Shown here: positions 1 to 8,968 of the stretch, piece by piece
How positions within the stretch are numbered: the first letter of the stretch is position 1
How the letters are laid out: each line of letters starts with the position of its first letter
Position numbers and translations under genes: made by a program
Origin: an uncultured Clostridia bacterium
GTDB lineage: Bacteria > Bacillota > Clostridia > TANB77 > CAG-508
Assembly (NCBI GenBank): GCA_944386685.1
Contig: CALXCA010000014.1
Location: 1 to 47,625, forward strand
Direction: 5' to 3'
DNA: 47,625 bases
The notes under the pieces: generated by a model
What the model saw: the letters and a program-made list of their open reading frames with translations, nothing else
The model's database searches: none
What the model was told of the DNA's origin: nothing

Positions 1-335
1 GATACATTTAAGTATCTTTGTTCATACTTGTCCAAACTTTTTACAATTATAAATCCACACCAAGTTTTGCCACCGAATACTCTTTTATTATTGTGAGTCT
101 GTGTTCTAAAATCTCACTCACGCACTTTGTATAATTAGACTACTTATACAAATACGGATGAACTTTATAGCATCGGCTCATCACACCTATCACTTTTATA
201 GAGTTTGAGGCATAGTCTCTTTTGAAAATAAAAAACTACTCATAGTATTTAAACTACAAGTAGTTATTTATTTTCCATATTCAGTTAAGCCTCAAATTCG
301 TTTTTAAGGCATTTTTATTTTAAAGTAGAGTAATT
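1..335. other. Decayed intergenic stretch at the left edge
   Basis: No intact gene is visible. On the minus strand, bases 1 to about 115 can be read as a protein-like frame (VFGGKTWCGFIIV, then KSLDKYEQRYLNV) that runs off the window edge. It has no ATG or ribosome binding site at its 5' end and meets a stop soon upstream, so it is probably a truncated gene remnant. An 8-bp inverted repeat (TTTGAGGC / GCCTCAAA, about 206 and 287) brackets the terminator at 227-265. Nothing else is recognised here. Confidence 0.35.
227..265 (-). terminator. Rho-independent terminator
   Basis: On the minus strand AACTACT (265-259) pairs with AGTAGTT (240-234). A further inner TAGT/ACTA pairing closes on a TTAAAT loop, and the hairpin is followed by a T-rich run (TTTTTTATTTT). 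It lies downstream of the decayed SpoIIID-like gene and would end that transcript. Confidence 0.6.
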
Positions 336-624
336 TTATTTTATTACTAAACCTAATTTTACAACTGGATTCTTCTCTGCTAAGAAAACCTTTTTAATTT
401 CAATACTTTCTGGAATTATAGGTAATTTATTTCTACCGTTCTGGAATGTTACTTCGGTGTGTACTGTGCTTTTGCTTATTCCGAAATTTTTTTGCTGTTC
501 CTCTTACTGTATCTTTTGAATCTATAATATATTGTGCTAAATTTATTGCACGTTCTTCAATAGTGTTTTTGCCTATATTTTTTTTATTGTGCATTTGTGT
601 TGTGTATAAATGTGTTCTATTCAT
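336..624 (-). pseudogene. SpoIIID-like regulator, frameshifted
   Basis: SpoIIID is a small helix-turn-helix regulator of mother-cell genes during endospore formation. From an ATG at 624 with a good GGAGG site, the first ~47 residues contain the family's HTH start (ERAINLAQYIIDS, TVRGTAKKF). After an A/T homopolymer at about 484-493 the frame is lost, giving a missense tail and a stop at 433. The helix continues in the next frame (GISKSTVH), which stays open to a stop at 336. Joined length would be about 95 residues, close to the usual SpoIIID size, but the end (residues after LPIIPESIEIKK) departs from the expected C-terminus. Decay is more likely than a single sequencing error, though the homopolymer leaves that possible. 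Confidence 0.6.
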
Positions 625-635
625 TTTGTTCCTCC

Positions 636-668
636 ATAAGAATACTTTTTGTTTAATTGTATTCTTAT
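636..668. promoter_or_regulatory. Perfect 10-bp inverted repeat ahead of the SpoIIID-like gene
   Basis: ATAAGAATAC (636-645) and GTATTCTTAT (659-668) form a perfect inverted repeat with a 13-base spacer. It ends at the ribosome binding site of the SpoIIID-like gene, so it could be an operator or a leader hairpin covering that site. Function is inferred from position only. Confidence 0.4.
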
Positions 669-744
669 TTCTGGTTAAATAGAACTTTGATAAAGTATAA
701 CTTTGTTTTTAATTTAGCCTTATTTTCAATTTTAATTAATGATA

Positions 745-781
745 CCCAAAAGGCTCAGCTTATAAAAGCTGAGCCTTTGGG
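745..781. terminator. Strong stem-loop at the end of the kinase operon
   Basis: CCCAAAaGGCTCAGCTT and AAGCTGAGCCTTTGGG pair over about 16 bp with one bulged A and a loop of four bases. It lies 67 bp downstream of the stop codon of the 1408-aa kinase and is by far the most stable hairpin nearby. The tail after the stem is only moderately T-rich on either strand, so it may be a terminator or an RNA-stabilising end. Confidence 0.6.
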
Positions 782-847
782 ATACAGATTTCTATTTAGA
801 TTTCTATTTTATATTTTTAAGGGACTAAATTAGTCAAACCTCCTTTT

Positions 848-3800
848 TTATCCTCTACGAATATCATAGAGAATATTATTAGTCAATATACTAAAGCCTT
901 TAGAATTAATGTCGAAAATTTTAGATTCAGGAGTTATAATGCCAGGGCATTTCATTTCCTTTTTTTCTCCACTTTCAACATTATAAATTGTCAAACAATC
1001 CTTTCCTGGAATATATCTATATCCATATTTGGAAGAAATGTTTTCAATATTTGTAATATCAGCATCTCCTCTTCTTATTGCTATGAATTTTGAATTAATA
1101 CGAATAATTTTTTCTTCTTCTGAATTTTTATCTTCAGAAACTTGTTGGTCTGATTTCATATTTTCTTCTTTGCAAATTATTCCTAACTGTTTCTTTAAAT
1201 ATGGTACAATACTTTCTCTGCTATCACCTTCAAAAATATCTAAGAAAGCTTTTTGCAGTTCTTTATCCATCCAATTCCAAGGAACAGCTATTTCTGGCAT
1301 TTTAATATCATGATTTCCAAGAAGCGAAATTCTACGTTCCATCTTATCAATGATATCTAATGCAACCTTTTTGCCGGATTTTTCTTCATAGAAAATTCCA
1401 TTAAAAGGATGTGTATATGTCAGATAATAAAATGCTTGAAGTGCATATGAATACCAGTCGTCTTTTAAAGTGATATTTTGATTTTTTGCCGAAATCGGGT
1501 CAATATAACCAGGTGTATAAAATTCAACTTTTATATCATCAATTCCCATTCCGTCAAAGTCTAAGAAATATACATTTTTATTTTTGTCAAACAAAATGTT
1601 TCGACCATTTAAATCACCTATATAAATGTTAGCCTCTTTATGAAGAGTTTCTATGCCTTCACCTATAGTAATGATTATTTCTAATATATCTTTCCTAGAA
1701 AGCTTCAGTTTTTCAACTTCAACTTTGTCTCTTAAAACAGAAATTGGATATGCGTTTTGAACTTCATACATGGTATAACCAAAAATTTCGTTAGACTTAG
1801 TATCTACAAGAACTTTTTGAGGAATTACAAATTGGAATTTGCTGTTTTTAAGATTATTAATCTTTACTAGCAAACTTTTCTTCAAAAAAATTCGTGTTAA
1901 TACTGTTCTTTTAAATCTAATATCAACTTCTTCTTTGAAAATTTTGGCTACAGAATTTTTCCCATATGGATAAATATAAGATTCTCCACCTTCACCTCCA
2001 TCAACGGTTTCTTTTTCTTTGAATTTTTTTTGATTGATAACCTCTAAAAATTGGTTTTGCTTTTGGCTTGGAATACATTTGGGACAGAAAATATATTTTC
2101 TATTATAATAATATTTATGAATAGGGCAATATTCTGTCATTTTAGTTGTTAGAATTATAAATTCTTTCAACATATCTTCCAAGTTAGCAAAATTGCAATC
2201 ACTTTCTTGTTCAAGTAAAACATCTGCTTTAAAAACTTTGCGTACATATTCAATTGTCCACAATTCTGTTTTTTGCAGAGTTTTATCATCTAAACTAGGT
2301 CTTAAAAAATCAATATTCAGAATTTGAACTTGTTTTTTTATACCTTTGTTTAAATATACTTGTCCAAAAGGATTTTGTATAAATCCTATTTTTTGATTGA
2401 CTAATTCTTTAACTTGAGTTAACAGTCTTACCAAGCATTTCAGTCTTGCCAAATTATTTAGAGATTTATCACCTAATTCTACTACAGATGTACTGCCAGT
2501 ATCTTCAAATGGAAATGCTTTAACATTTGCTTTATACACATATCCAATAAACTGTAAGTTATTTTTACTTATAGCAATTTTGTATGGAATAAAGCAATTT
2601 TGCTGTAACAAACTTGTTTTCTCAAAAACTCTTAATTTGACTAATTGCTTAATGTTTTCCTCAAATTTTTGCAGTTTTTCTCCAACAAATTTGTATACTT
2701 TTAGATATGCACCTTCATTTTCAATACTATAATGGATTGATGTTTCGTCTTCATATACCTTTCTGTATTTACTACTTTTTTCAAAATCTATTGGTATAAT
2801 ATAATTTTCTTCTCTACATGCTGGACAACTACAGATATTTTCTATTTCTTGTCCATCATTATCATTTGCAGGATTTTTATAATAGTAGATTTTGTGTTTA
2901 TCACAATAAGCATTAAAACTTTTTACTTGTTTTAATAACCTCTTTTTGGTTTTTACAGAATCACCATTATAATATAAATTAATTCCTGTAAATGCATATG
3001 GATTACATCCTTTTTCTATCAACTGATTCCAAATTTTCTTTACAAATAGAGAATCACTGACATTTGTAATTATGTCATTTATATCTTTTATACAGAAATT
3101 TTCATCCATATAATTAATATAAAAAACAAAATCGTCTGTCATCCATATTGAGTCAAAATTAATATAATACCTATAGAATTTTGTAAATAGATATGCAGAA
3201 ATTGTTAATAGAGTTTTGTTATCAAAGCTTATTAGTCTTTCTTCTGTGAGTCTTTCACCATTCAAAGATTCTAGTATATATCCAGCAACGTTATACATGC
3301 CTTTACTATTTAATCTTTTTGTTGAAAGTACTAATCCAGAAATTTCAGGAAATTTTACTCGTTCATCTTCAATATCTCCTATTTTTTCAGAAATTAACTT
3401 TTTTAAGTTTATTTCATTGCTTAAGAATATATTAATTGATTGTGTATTTTTTAAAGTTACAAGTATTTTACCATCAGGCAATTTTATTGTACTAGATTGT
3501 TGTATTTTCTTTATTTTATATTCTTCTTCAACTTCGAAGTCAAAGAAAAATTGGTGTCTGGTTTTATCCAAACAGAATCTATTATCAAAATAATAATCAA
3601 TATAAACTATTGACTTTCCATGTTCTGAAAACCAATCATCTAATACTTCATTTGCTTTTTGATAATTTACTTGTTTTCCTAATGCAAAATTTATAAATTC
3701 TCTTGCAAGAATTGGACTTAAAAATTTAATTTCTGTTTTTTTGAGGAATTCCTTTTTATTACTTAATTTTCCATACTTTTTTTCTACAAAATTTAGAAAC

Positions 3801-5074
3801 AGTTTGAAAAAAAGAGTAGTACGTTTTTCTAAAAATGCTTCCTCCTTGCAATAGCAAAATTTAAACAAATCATCAATTGTTTTTAATTTGAATACATAAC
3901 CTACACCATAATCAATTTTACACATTAGACATTTTTCAATGTCTAAATCTGTTTCTTGTTTTACACAATGATTAAAGCTTTGATTATTCTCATAAAAATA
4001 ATTGGTAATTTCGTTAACAAAATAGAAAATTTCTTTTTGGGTTTGTAATTTCAAATCTTGTATTTCTTTAAATTCTTCTAAATGCTCCTTATCTTCGATA
4101 GTATAGCCTAATACTCTTCCTTCATAATCATAAATTATTTTTTCATTTTCAAGAGTTTCACCAAATTTAGCATCTTGTGATAAGGCTACATTTTCCAAGA
4201 ATTTTCCAAATTGACTAGAAATGTGCTTATAAATTTTTATATTTCCAGCATAAACAGTATATTGGTCTGTTTCACTTATAATTGCTATATTTTGTTTAAT
4301 ATTACCATCTAACAAAATGTAACAATAAGATTGTGGAACAGAATGTTTTATAAAATAGAAAAACTCATTGGTTTCATCATTTATTAATATTTGATAAATA
4401 CTTTTTGGTACTGTTCCTGTTTTATAAAAATCATAACACATTTTTGCAATTTGAAAATTATATGGAAACACCTCGCAATCATAAAGCACATTTTTAATTT
4501 CATTACTCTTATAAAATTCCTCTAAGTTTCCACCATTTGTTAACAAATAGTGGATATACTTTATCATTACCTCCCTAGACTTTTTGATTTTTTCTTCATC
4601 TTCACTTTTTATGAATAATGAGAAAAAGTTGGAAAAACTAGTAAAACTACTTTCATCAATTTTAGTAGTGTCTAAAACAAAACCCTCTCTTTCCATGTTT
4701 TCAATATATTCCTGTATCTCAAGCAATTTTTCATAATCTGTAAGATCATTCCAATTTTTTTGAGAATTCAGTCTTATTTTAAACCACTTTACGGCTTTTT
4801 TTGTACCATATAAATAGGTTGCATAATCTACCAATTTAAGTGATGATATCTGATACTGTTTGGGAGAATTTAATGTTTTCCAATTTTCTTTAAAAAAATT
4901 GTATAACCGTTCTCCAATATCTCCATTTTTAACAACAACAAAATAATTATTTTTTCTCTTAAAAACTTCTTCTTCGTTATTGTGAGATTTAATAGCCGGA
5001 ATAAATTTTTTGTAAAAAATTTTCAAGAAAAAGCAATAAATATAGCCCCAAATCATTCCAAATATTCTTAACAT
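848..5074 (-). CDS. Giant zinc-ribbon protein kinase (TerY-P / YegI-like)
   Basis: 1408 residues, start ATG with GAGGAGG just upstream. The C-terminal part (about 1030-1300) is a eukaryotic-like kinase: glycine-rich GGEGGESYIY, catalytic loop YIGDLNGRNIL (Asp near 1154; an Ile replaces the usual His/Arg of HRD), and LDFDGMG in place of DFG near 1173. Cys pairs near 750 (CSCPACR) and 970-1000 (CPIHK ... FCPKC) look like zinc ribbons, as in kinases of TerY-P sets. A segment at about 790-960 repeats the N-lobe/C-lobe pattern (FIPYKI, FIGYVYK, LNIDF) without catalytic residues and may be a pseudokinase; a still weaker copy may exist near 600-700. The N-terminus is a short hydrophobic stretch (IWGYIYCFFLKIF), possibly a membrane anchor. 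Last gene of the operon; substrate unknown. Confidence 0.75.
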   Translation of the reverse strand: MLRIFGMIWGYIYCFFLKIFYKKFIPAIKSHNNEEEVFKRKNNYFVVVKNGDIGERLYNFFKENWKTLNSPKQYQISSLKLVDYATYLYGTKKAVKWFKIRLNSQKNWNDLTDYEKLLEIQEYIENMEREGFVLDTTKIDESSFTSFSNFFSLFIKSEDEEKIKKSREVMIKYIHYLLTNGGNLEEFYKSNEIKNVLYDCEVFPYNFQIAKMCYDFYKTGTVPKSIYQILINDETNEFFYFIKHSVPQSYCYILLDGNIKQNIAIISETDQYTVYAGNIKIYKHISSQFGKFLENVALSQDAKFGETLENEKIIYDYEGRVLGYTIEDKEHLEEFKEIQDLKLQTQKEIFYFVNEITNYFYENNQSFNHCVKQETDLDIEKCLMCKIDYGVGYVFKLKTIDDLFKFCYCKEEAFLEKRTTLFFKLFLNFVEKKYGKLSNKKEFLKKTEIKFLSPILAREFINFALGKQVNYQKANEVLDDWFSEHGKSIVYIDYYFDNRFCLDKTRHQFFFDFEVEEEYKIKKIQQSSTIKLPDGKILVTLKNTQSINIFLSNEINLKKLISEKIGDIEDERVKFPEISGLVLSTKRLNSKGMYNVAGYILESLNGERLTEERLISFDNKTLLTISAYLFTKFYRYYINFDSIWMTDDFVFYINYMDENFCIKDINDIITNVSDSLFVKKIWNQLIEKGCNPYAFTGINLYYNGDSVKTKKRLLKQVKSFNAYCDKHKIYYYKNPANDNDGQEIENICSCPACREENYIIPIDFEKSSKYRKVYEDETSIHYSIENEGAYLKVYKFVGEKLQKFEENIKQLVKLRVFEKTSLLQQNCFIPYKIAISKNNLQFIGYVYKANVKAFPFEDTGSTSVVELGDKSLNNLARLKCLVRLLTQVKELVNQKIGFIQNPFGQVYLNKGIKKQVQILNIDFLRPSLDDKTLQKTELWTIEYVRKVFKADVLLEQESDCNFANLEDMLKEFIILTTKMTEYCPIHKYYYNRKYIFCPKCIPSQKQNQFLEVINQKKFKEKETVDGGEGGESYIYPYGKNSVAKIFKEEVDIRFKRTVLTRIFLKKSLLVKINNLKNSKFQFVIPQKVLVDTKSNEIFGYTMYEVQNAYPISVLRDKVEVEKLKLSRKDILEIIITIGEGIETLHKEANIYIGDLNGRNILFDKNKNVYFLDFDGMGIDDIKVEFYTPGYIDPISAKNQNITLKDDWYSYALQAFYYLTYTHPFNGIFYEEKSGKKVALDIIDKMERRISLLGNHDIKMPEIAVPWNWMDKELQKAFLDIFEGDSRESIVPYLKKQLGIICKEENMKSDQQVSEDKNSEEEKIIRINSKFIAIRRGDADITNIENISSKYGYRYIPGKDCLTIYNVESGEKKEMKCPGIITPESKIFDINSKGFSILTNNILYDIRRG

Positions 5075-5151
5075 TTTTTCCTCCTCATAATTAAATTATA
5101 ATGAGAAATTGTAGTTTTGTTTTTTTGATTAGTTTAAATTTTTGCAAAAAC

Positions 5152-5856
5152 TTAAATTTCATCAATCCAAGACAAATCTTCCAATGCCTGTTCAGTTTTC
5201 TGGGAATATCCAGTAGACTGACTATTGTTAGCTTGACTAAAGAAATTTGCTCCAAGAGCTTTCATACTCTTAGACTGTTCTTTGCAGGACTTGGAAAGTT
5301 CAACTCCAAGGAAATTTACGAGGTCTGTTCTATTTTTAACGTCAATAGTAGAAACAAATCCCATTTCTTCTCCAAAGCGAGAAGAAATACTCTTTCCAAA
5401 TGCAACAAATACTGTTGTAATTCCTGCATAATTCAAATTCTGAATAGCCATCTGAGCATCAGCTCTTTTTGCTTTATCATGACAAGGTTCTCCATCAGAA
5501 AAAACAATAAATGTTGCTTTAGGAATTACACCTTTCCTTTCAGTAACAGAGTTAATGTAATTAGTGAGATATTCGGCTCCCATAACAATGGAATAGTACA
5601 ATGCAGTTGCTCCATCAGGATAGTATCTGAACTTCAGATTCTCAATACTTTGAAATTCTTCAGGATAGAAACTGTCAGAGAATTTGCTGAGAGATACTGC
5701 AATGGAATTTGCTTCAGGGAAGTTGTTAAAACTTTTCTGGAACATTTTCCAACCAGTTCTAACAGAATCAGTGTCATCTTCCATAGAGCGAGATTCATCA
5801 AACAACATCATAAAAATGTTGATATTATCAGAAGAGAAATTCATGTAGTTACTCAT
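5152..5856 (-). CDS. TerY-like von Willebrand factor A domain protein
   Basis: 234 residues, a single vWA domain. The MIDAS metal site is intact: DESRS (D20, S22, S24), the GATALY threonine, and SDGEP. vWA proteins of this type bind Mg2+ and act as docking or sensing subunits. TerY sits with a PP2C phosphatase and a zinc-ribbon kinase in the Ter stress-response systems described by Anantharaman, Iyer and Aravind. The residues after about 190 are Ser/Gln/Asn rich and probably flexible. Start ATG has GAGG at the right distance. The kinase gene begins 78 bp downstream, so the two are very probably co-transcribed. Confidence 0.85.
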   Translation of the reverse strand: MSNYMNFSSDNINIFMMLFDESRSMEDDTDSVRTGWKMFQKSFNNFPEANSIAVSLSKFSDSFYPEEFQSIENLKFRYYPDGATALYYSIVMGAEYLTNYINSVTERKGVIPKATFIVFSDGEPCHDKAKRADAQMAIQNLNYAGITTVFVAFGKSISSRFGEEMGFVSTIDVKNRTDLVNFLGVELSKSCKEQSKSMKALGANFFSQANNSQSTGYSQKTEQALEDLSWIDEI

Positions 5857-5895
5857 TTTAAAACCTCACATTTTCAATAGGAATTTACTTTTTTC

Positions 5896-5917
5896 GGAAA
5901 AATATAATTATTTTTCC
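5896..5917. other. Inverted repeat between operon genes
   Basis: GGAAAAATA (5896-5904), four bases, TATTTTTCC (5909-5917): a perfect 9-bp inverted repeat in the 91-bp gap between the 498-aa gene and the vWA gene. It could form an RNA hairpin that sets differential expression or processing of the kinase/vWA half of the operon. No T-run supports a normal terminator on the minus strand. Confidence 0.4.
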
Positions 5918-5947
5918 CACCTCCCTTAACTATATAATAATTAAGCT

Positions 5948-7444
5948 TTAAATAAATACCTCCTTGAGTCCTTTAAAATAGAATGTATTGATATATATCC
6001 CATCATTTTCAATTTTAAAATCCATGTTGAGATTTTTTAAAATTGAAATGATTTTGTCTCTCTGTTCAATTAAAGACAATATTTTTACATATTTCTTTTG
6101 AACATTCGAGTTCATAACATATATCTTTTTTCTATTAATGGTTGCTCTATCATAAGGATATTTGACGAAATATTTTTCTAATTGCCTATATAGAATGTTT
6201 GACGTATTTTTAATAACATCAGTTACATCAAATAATAACAATAAGAAATATATTTCTTTATAGGTTATGTTTTTAGAAATATTTTCCCATAATTTGATTA
6301 AAATCCATATTCTATCATCATGTGTTATAGAAAAGATTTCTATTAAAGCTAAATATGCATTTGTTTTAGGAGAAGTGATAACATCATCTTCTCTAACACG
6401 AATTTTCATTCTGTCGATGATTTTAACTTTAATTTTGTCTTCATTATCCACTTTCTGATTTTTCAAGAATTCAATCAAATTAGACTCAATCTTAAAAATT
6501 TCTCTCCAAATTCCTTCATCTAATATACAAGATTGTATTTCTTTATCACAGAAAATTTGATTTTTAATATATTTAATATTTTTATCAAATTCTTTATGAT
6601 AGTTTGGATTACTGACTAAATCAAGTAATTCATTTAAATCTGATATTTCATCTTGCATAAATGCATTAAATGCAGAAATATAGTCAAAACCTTTAAATTG
6701 ATTAATAATTACCAAATTGGTTAATATTTCTTGTATTGAGTATTTGGAATTTCTTAATACAATTTTGAAGACATGGTAATCTGTATAAGAAATGAGTGTT
6801 GTAATTCTTTCTTTTAAATATCTATCAGAAAAAATATGAACACAATTTTTTAATTCTTGTACAAGTTCCATTTCTACTTCTAAAGCTTTTTTGGTTTGTG
6901 CTATCACCTTTTCTTTCTCATTTGAATGTGATATTGAAACATTATATAAAATGTTCAATTTTACAATCAATTTTTGGAACTTTTGAGAAAAAATCTCAAA
7001 CTTTATGTTTCTTTCTATGAACAATGTAATTTTGCTATCTAGTTCTTCGATTTTCCAAATTAATTCACCATTAAATTCTGGGTCAACCTTTAATGTTAGC
7101 GTTTTATCTTCTTCTTCTAAACTTAATTTATAAAAATTCCGCAATTTTTCGATTTCTCCAAAAAAATAGTTGTATTCATTAGGAAAATCTTCTTTAAATA
7201 GGTCAACTTTTTGCTCTATTAAATAAAGTTTGTTTAATAATGGTCTTTTTGATAAATTTATTTGTTTGTACTTTTCTGTTTCCGAAACTTCTTTTTCTGT
7301 TTTTACAATTTCCTTTCCTAACTCATTTTCCAATCTTGCTTCAGATACTTGAGGAATCTTAATAACTTCATTGGAGTTGATTAACATTTTAAGAAATTTA
7401 GAAATATTATTAAAGATGCAATACAAAAATTTTATTATAAACAC
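5948..7444 (-). CDS. Unknown 498-aa operon protein
   Basis: No family recognised. The start is a GTG at 7444, chosen because GGAG lies 8 bases upstream. The first ~20 residues are hydrophobic (FIIKFLYCIFNNISKFLKML), like the N-terminus of the kinase, so both may attach to the membrane. The rest is mostly charged helix with many Lys/Glu/Ile residues, and a Ser/Glu/Lys-rich linker near 30-60. There are no Cys clusters and no nucleotide-binding motif. It lies 17 bp downstream of the vWA-like gene and is clearly part of the same operon. A scaffold joining kinase, phosphatase and vWA proteins is one guess, but nothing in the sequence shows it. Confidence 0.6.
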   Translation of the reverse strand: MFIIKFLYCIFNNISKFLKMLINSNEVIKIPQVSEARLENELGKEIVKTEKEVSETEKYKQINLSKRPLLNKLYLIEQKVDLFKEDFPNEYNYFFGEIEKLRNFYKLSLEEEDKTLTLKVDPEFNGELIWKIEELDSKITLFIERNIKFEIFSQKFQKLIVKLNILYNVSISHSNEKEKVIAQTKKALEVEMELVQELKNCVHIFSDRYLKERITTLISYTDYHVFKIVLRNSKYSIQEILTNLVIINQFKGFDYISAFNAFMQDEISDLNELLDLVSNPNYHKEFDKNIKYIKNQIFCDKEIQSCILDEGIWREIFKIESNLIEFLKNQKVDNEDKIKVKIIDRMKIRVREDDVITSPKTNAYLALIEIFSITHDDRIWILIKLWENISKNITYKEIYFLLLLFDVTDVIKNTSNILYRQLEKYFVKYPYDRATINRKKIYVMNSNVQKKYVKILSLIEQRDKIISILKNLNMDFKIENDGIYINTFYFKGLKEVFI

Positions 7445-7461
7445 ATTACTCTCTCCAGTCT

Positions 7462-8166
7462 TTAGAAAAAGCTTCTGTTTATAGCTCCTATAGAATGAAA
7501 GCCAAGTGTTGCAGGTCTAATAAAGTCTTGCTCACTAAGGCAAAAATACTTAGTTACAATTTTACTATTACTAGCAACATTATTAAAACTTTCTATTCCT
7601 TTAGTAGTTACTTCAGCAGAAGTATTGGTATTATCAAAACATCTACCTATTCCAATAATTTCTATTATGCTTATTCTCCTTTTTTCTGTTTCAAATGTTG
7701 TTTGTTTTACCACTTTTTCTTTCATGTAGTTTTCATCTACTACTTTTTCCAAAGCAATTAATGCTTCATATAAACAAGATTTTTCTCCAAGGTCACTTGA
7801 ATTCAACAAATCATTTGTTTCCAAAAAAATCGAGCCGAACGGTTTCTGTACTTTTACTATACTCCCATAATTTATGGTGCATACATTTCCAGTTGTTACA
7901 ATTCCTTTGGTCAGCTGTTCCAATTTTGTTCTATATTGGGCTACTTCTAAAGTATTTTCAATAAAAAGTATTATTAGCTTATCTTCTATATAAGAAATTG
8001 TAGGTTCAATTTTTATTGGTTGAATTATCCCTATATTTGTTGAAAAAGCAGGCATCGTGATATCTCTTTTAGGTTTAACTGCTTGTTCAGGTGGTTCTAT
8101 TTTGTTTCTTATTTTTTCGAAGATGCTTTTCTTTTCATCTTCTGGTTTATGATGGTTTTTACTCAT
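7462..8166 (-). CDS. Degenerate vWA-like protein
   Basis: 234 residues. After a charged, Pro-containing N-terminus (to about 40), the pattern of hydrophobic strands and helices (KLIILFIENTLEVAQYR, then a SCLYEALIALEKVV helix, then ISIIEIIGIGR) resembles a vWA fold. The DxSxS metal site is replaced by IEN and no SDG motif is seen. It would therefore be a metal-free partner of the intact vWA protein encoded two genes downstream. The C-terminus (LGFHSIGAINRSFF) is unusual. It follows the phosphatase gene by 45 bp. Assignment rests on pattern, not on a firm motif. Confidence 0.45.
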   Translation of the reverse strand: MSKNHHKPEDEKKSIFEKIRNKIEPPEQAVKPKRDITMPAFSTNIGIIQPIKIEPTISYIEDKLIILFIENTLEVAQYRTKLEQLTKGIVTTGNVCTINYGSIVKVQKPFGSIFLETNDLLNSSDLGEKSCLYEALIALEKVVDENYMKEKVVKQTTFETEKRRISIIEIIGIGRCFDNTNTSAEVTTKGIESFNNVASNSKIVTKYFCLSEQDFIRPATLGFHSIGAINRSFF

Positions 8167-8211
8167 TCAGAATTCCTCCAAAATATTTTAGGTTGTACTC
8201 AATTCTATTTT

Positions 8212-8910
8212 TCAAGAAGTTACTGTCTCTTCGTTAAAAAATGCAAAAGTAACATCATCAAAAAAACTTTGTCTATTATTTCTAATTGCTGATTCAATCA
8301 TAACATTGTTATTTGCAACTATAAAACTGTCAAAGCCTCTTATTTCTCCTTTCGCCATTGGCATAATTCCGTCTGATCCAATTCCGATTTTGGGGAATAC
8401 ATTTCTGTCAAATTCAAATGTTTTAAAATTAGCTTTTTTATAACATTCAAATTCTTCTCCACTGCAATACTTGTATGCAAAGTATGGAGGACACTGTCCA
8501 TATGAATATCTCATATAACTAATTTGTCCTTTTTTATTTTGCGAAACAATATATCCATCTCCAAAAAGTTTTACAATATATTTGTCTGTAGTTTTAAAAC
8601 AGGCAATAATTGTAAAGAGTAAATTTTCCATGATAAAATCTTTTTCTAATTCATCTCTATTAGGATAATCTTCTTTTACCTTTTTTATAATTTTTTCAAA
8701 GATCGATTTTACATTTTCTTCAAATTTTTCGTAATTATCAAAATCCTCCTTCCGTAAGAGTAGTTGTGCAAACAATCTTGTTCCAACTTCAGAATATTTT
8801 GCTCCACTGCACCCGTCTAAGACAAGCAACATCCGCGGAGTTTCTATCCCAAAATCTTGATTGTTTAGGCCTTTGGTAAAATGACCAAATCCTTGAGAAC
8901 TTATAATCAT
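8212..8910 (-). CDS. PP2C-family protein phosphatase
   Basis: 232 residues, the compact PP2C form found in TerY-P sets. PP2C enzymes remove phosphate from Ser/Thr using two metal ions held by Asp residues. Visible are NNQDF (D19), VLDGCSGAKYSEVG (D32, the DG motif), the IGSDGI motif and the C-terminal DDVTFAFF Asp pair. It is the promoter-proximal gene of the operon, and its likely targets are the kinase encoded last in the operon and that kinase's substrates. Start ATG has AAAGGAGAG upstream. Confidence 0.85.
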   Translation of the reverse strand: MIISSQGFGHFTKGLNNQDFGIETPRMLLVLDGCSGAKYSEVGTRLFAQLLLRKEDFDNYEKFEENVKSIFEKIIKKVKEDYPNRDELEKDFIMENLLFTIIACFKTTDKYIVKLFGDGYIVSQNKKGQISYMRYSYGQCPPYFAYKYCSGEEFECYKKANFKTFEFDRNVFPKIGIGSDGIMPMAKGEIRGFDSFIVANNNVMIESAIRNNRQSFFDDVTFAFFNEETVTS

Positions 8911-8938
8911 TAAGTTCTCTCCTTTCTTATTACTTATT

Positions 8939-8961
8939 TTGGTAAAGTCTTAATTTACCAA
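8939..8961. promoter_or_regulatory. Operator-like palindrome at the operon transcription start
   Basis: TTGGTAAA, seven bases, TTTACCAA: a perfect 8-bp inverted repeat lying directly after the -10 box of the promoter at 8969-8997 and before the phosphatase ribosome binding site. A repressor bound here would block transcription. No DNA-binding gene is present in the operon, so the regulator would be elsewhere. Confidence 0.5.
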
Positions 8962-8968
8962 TGTTTCT

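Noticed and set aside
1..115. A coding gene running off the left edge (GGKTWCGFIIVKSL)
   Set aside because: Protein-like, but with no start codon or ribosome site and a stop shortly upstream; treated as a remnant rather than a gene.
5101..5880. 259-codon open frame on the plus strand opposite the vWA gene
   Set aside because: The minus-strand vWA protein has an intact metal site and good start signals; the plus-strand translation is Cys/Phe/Ser-rich with no motif and no ribosome site.
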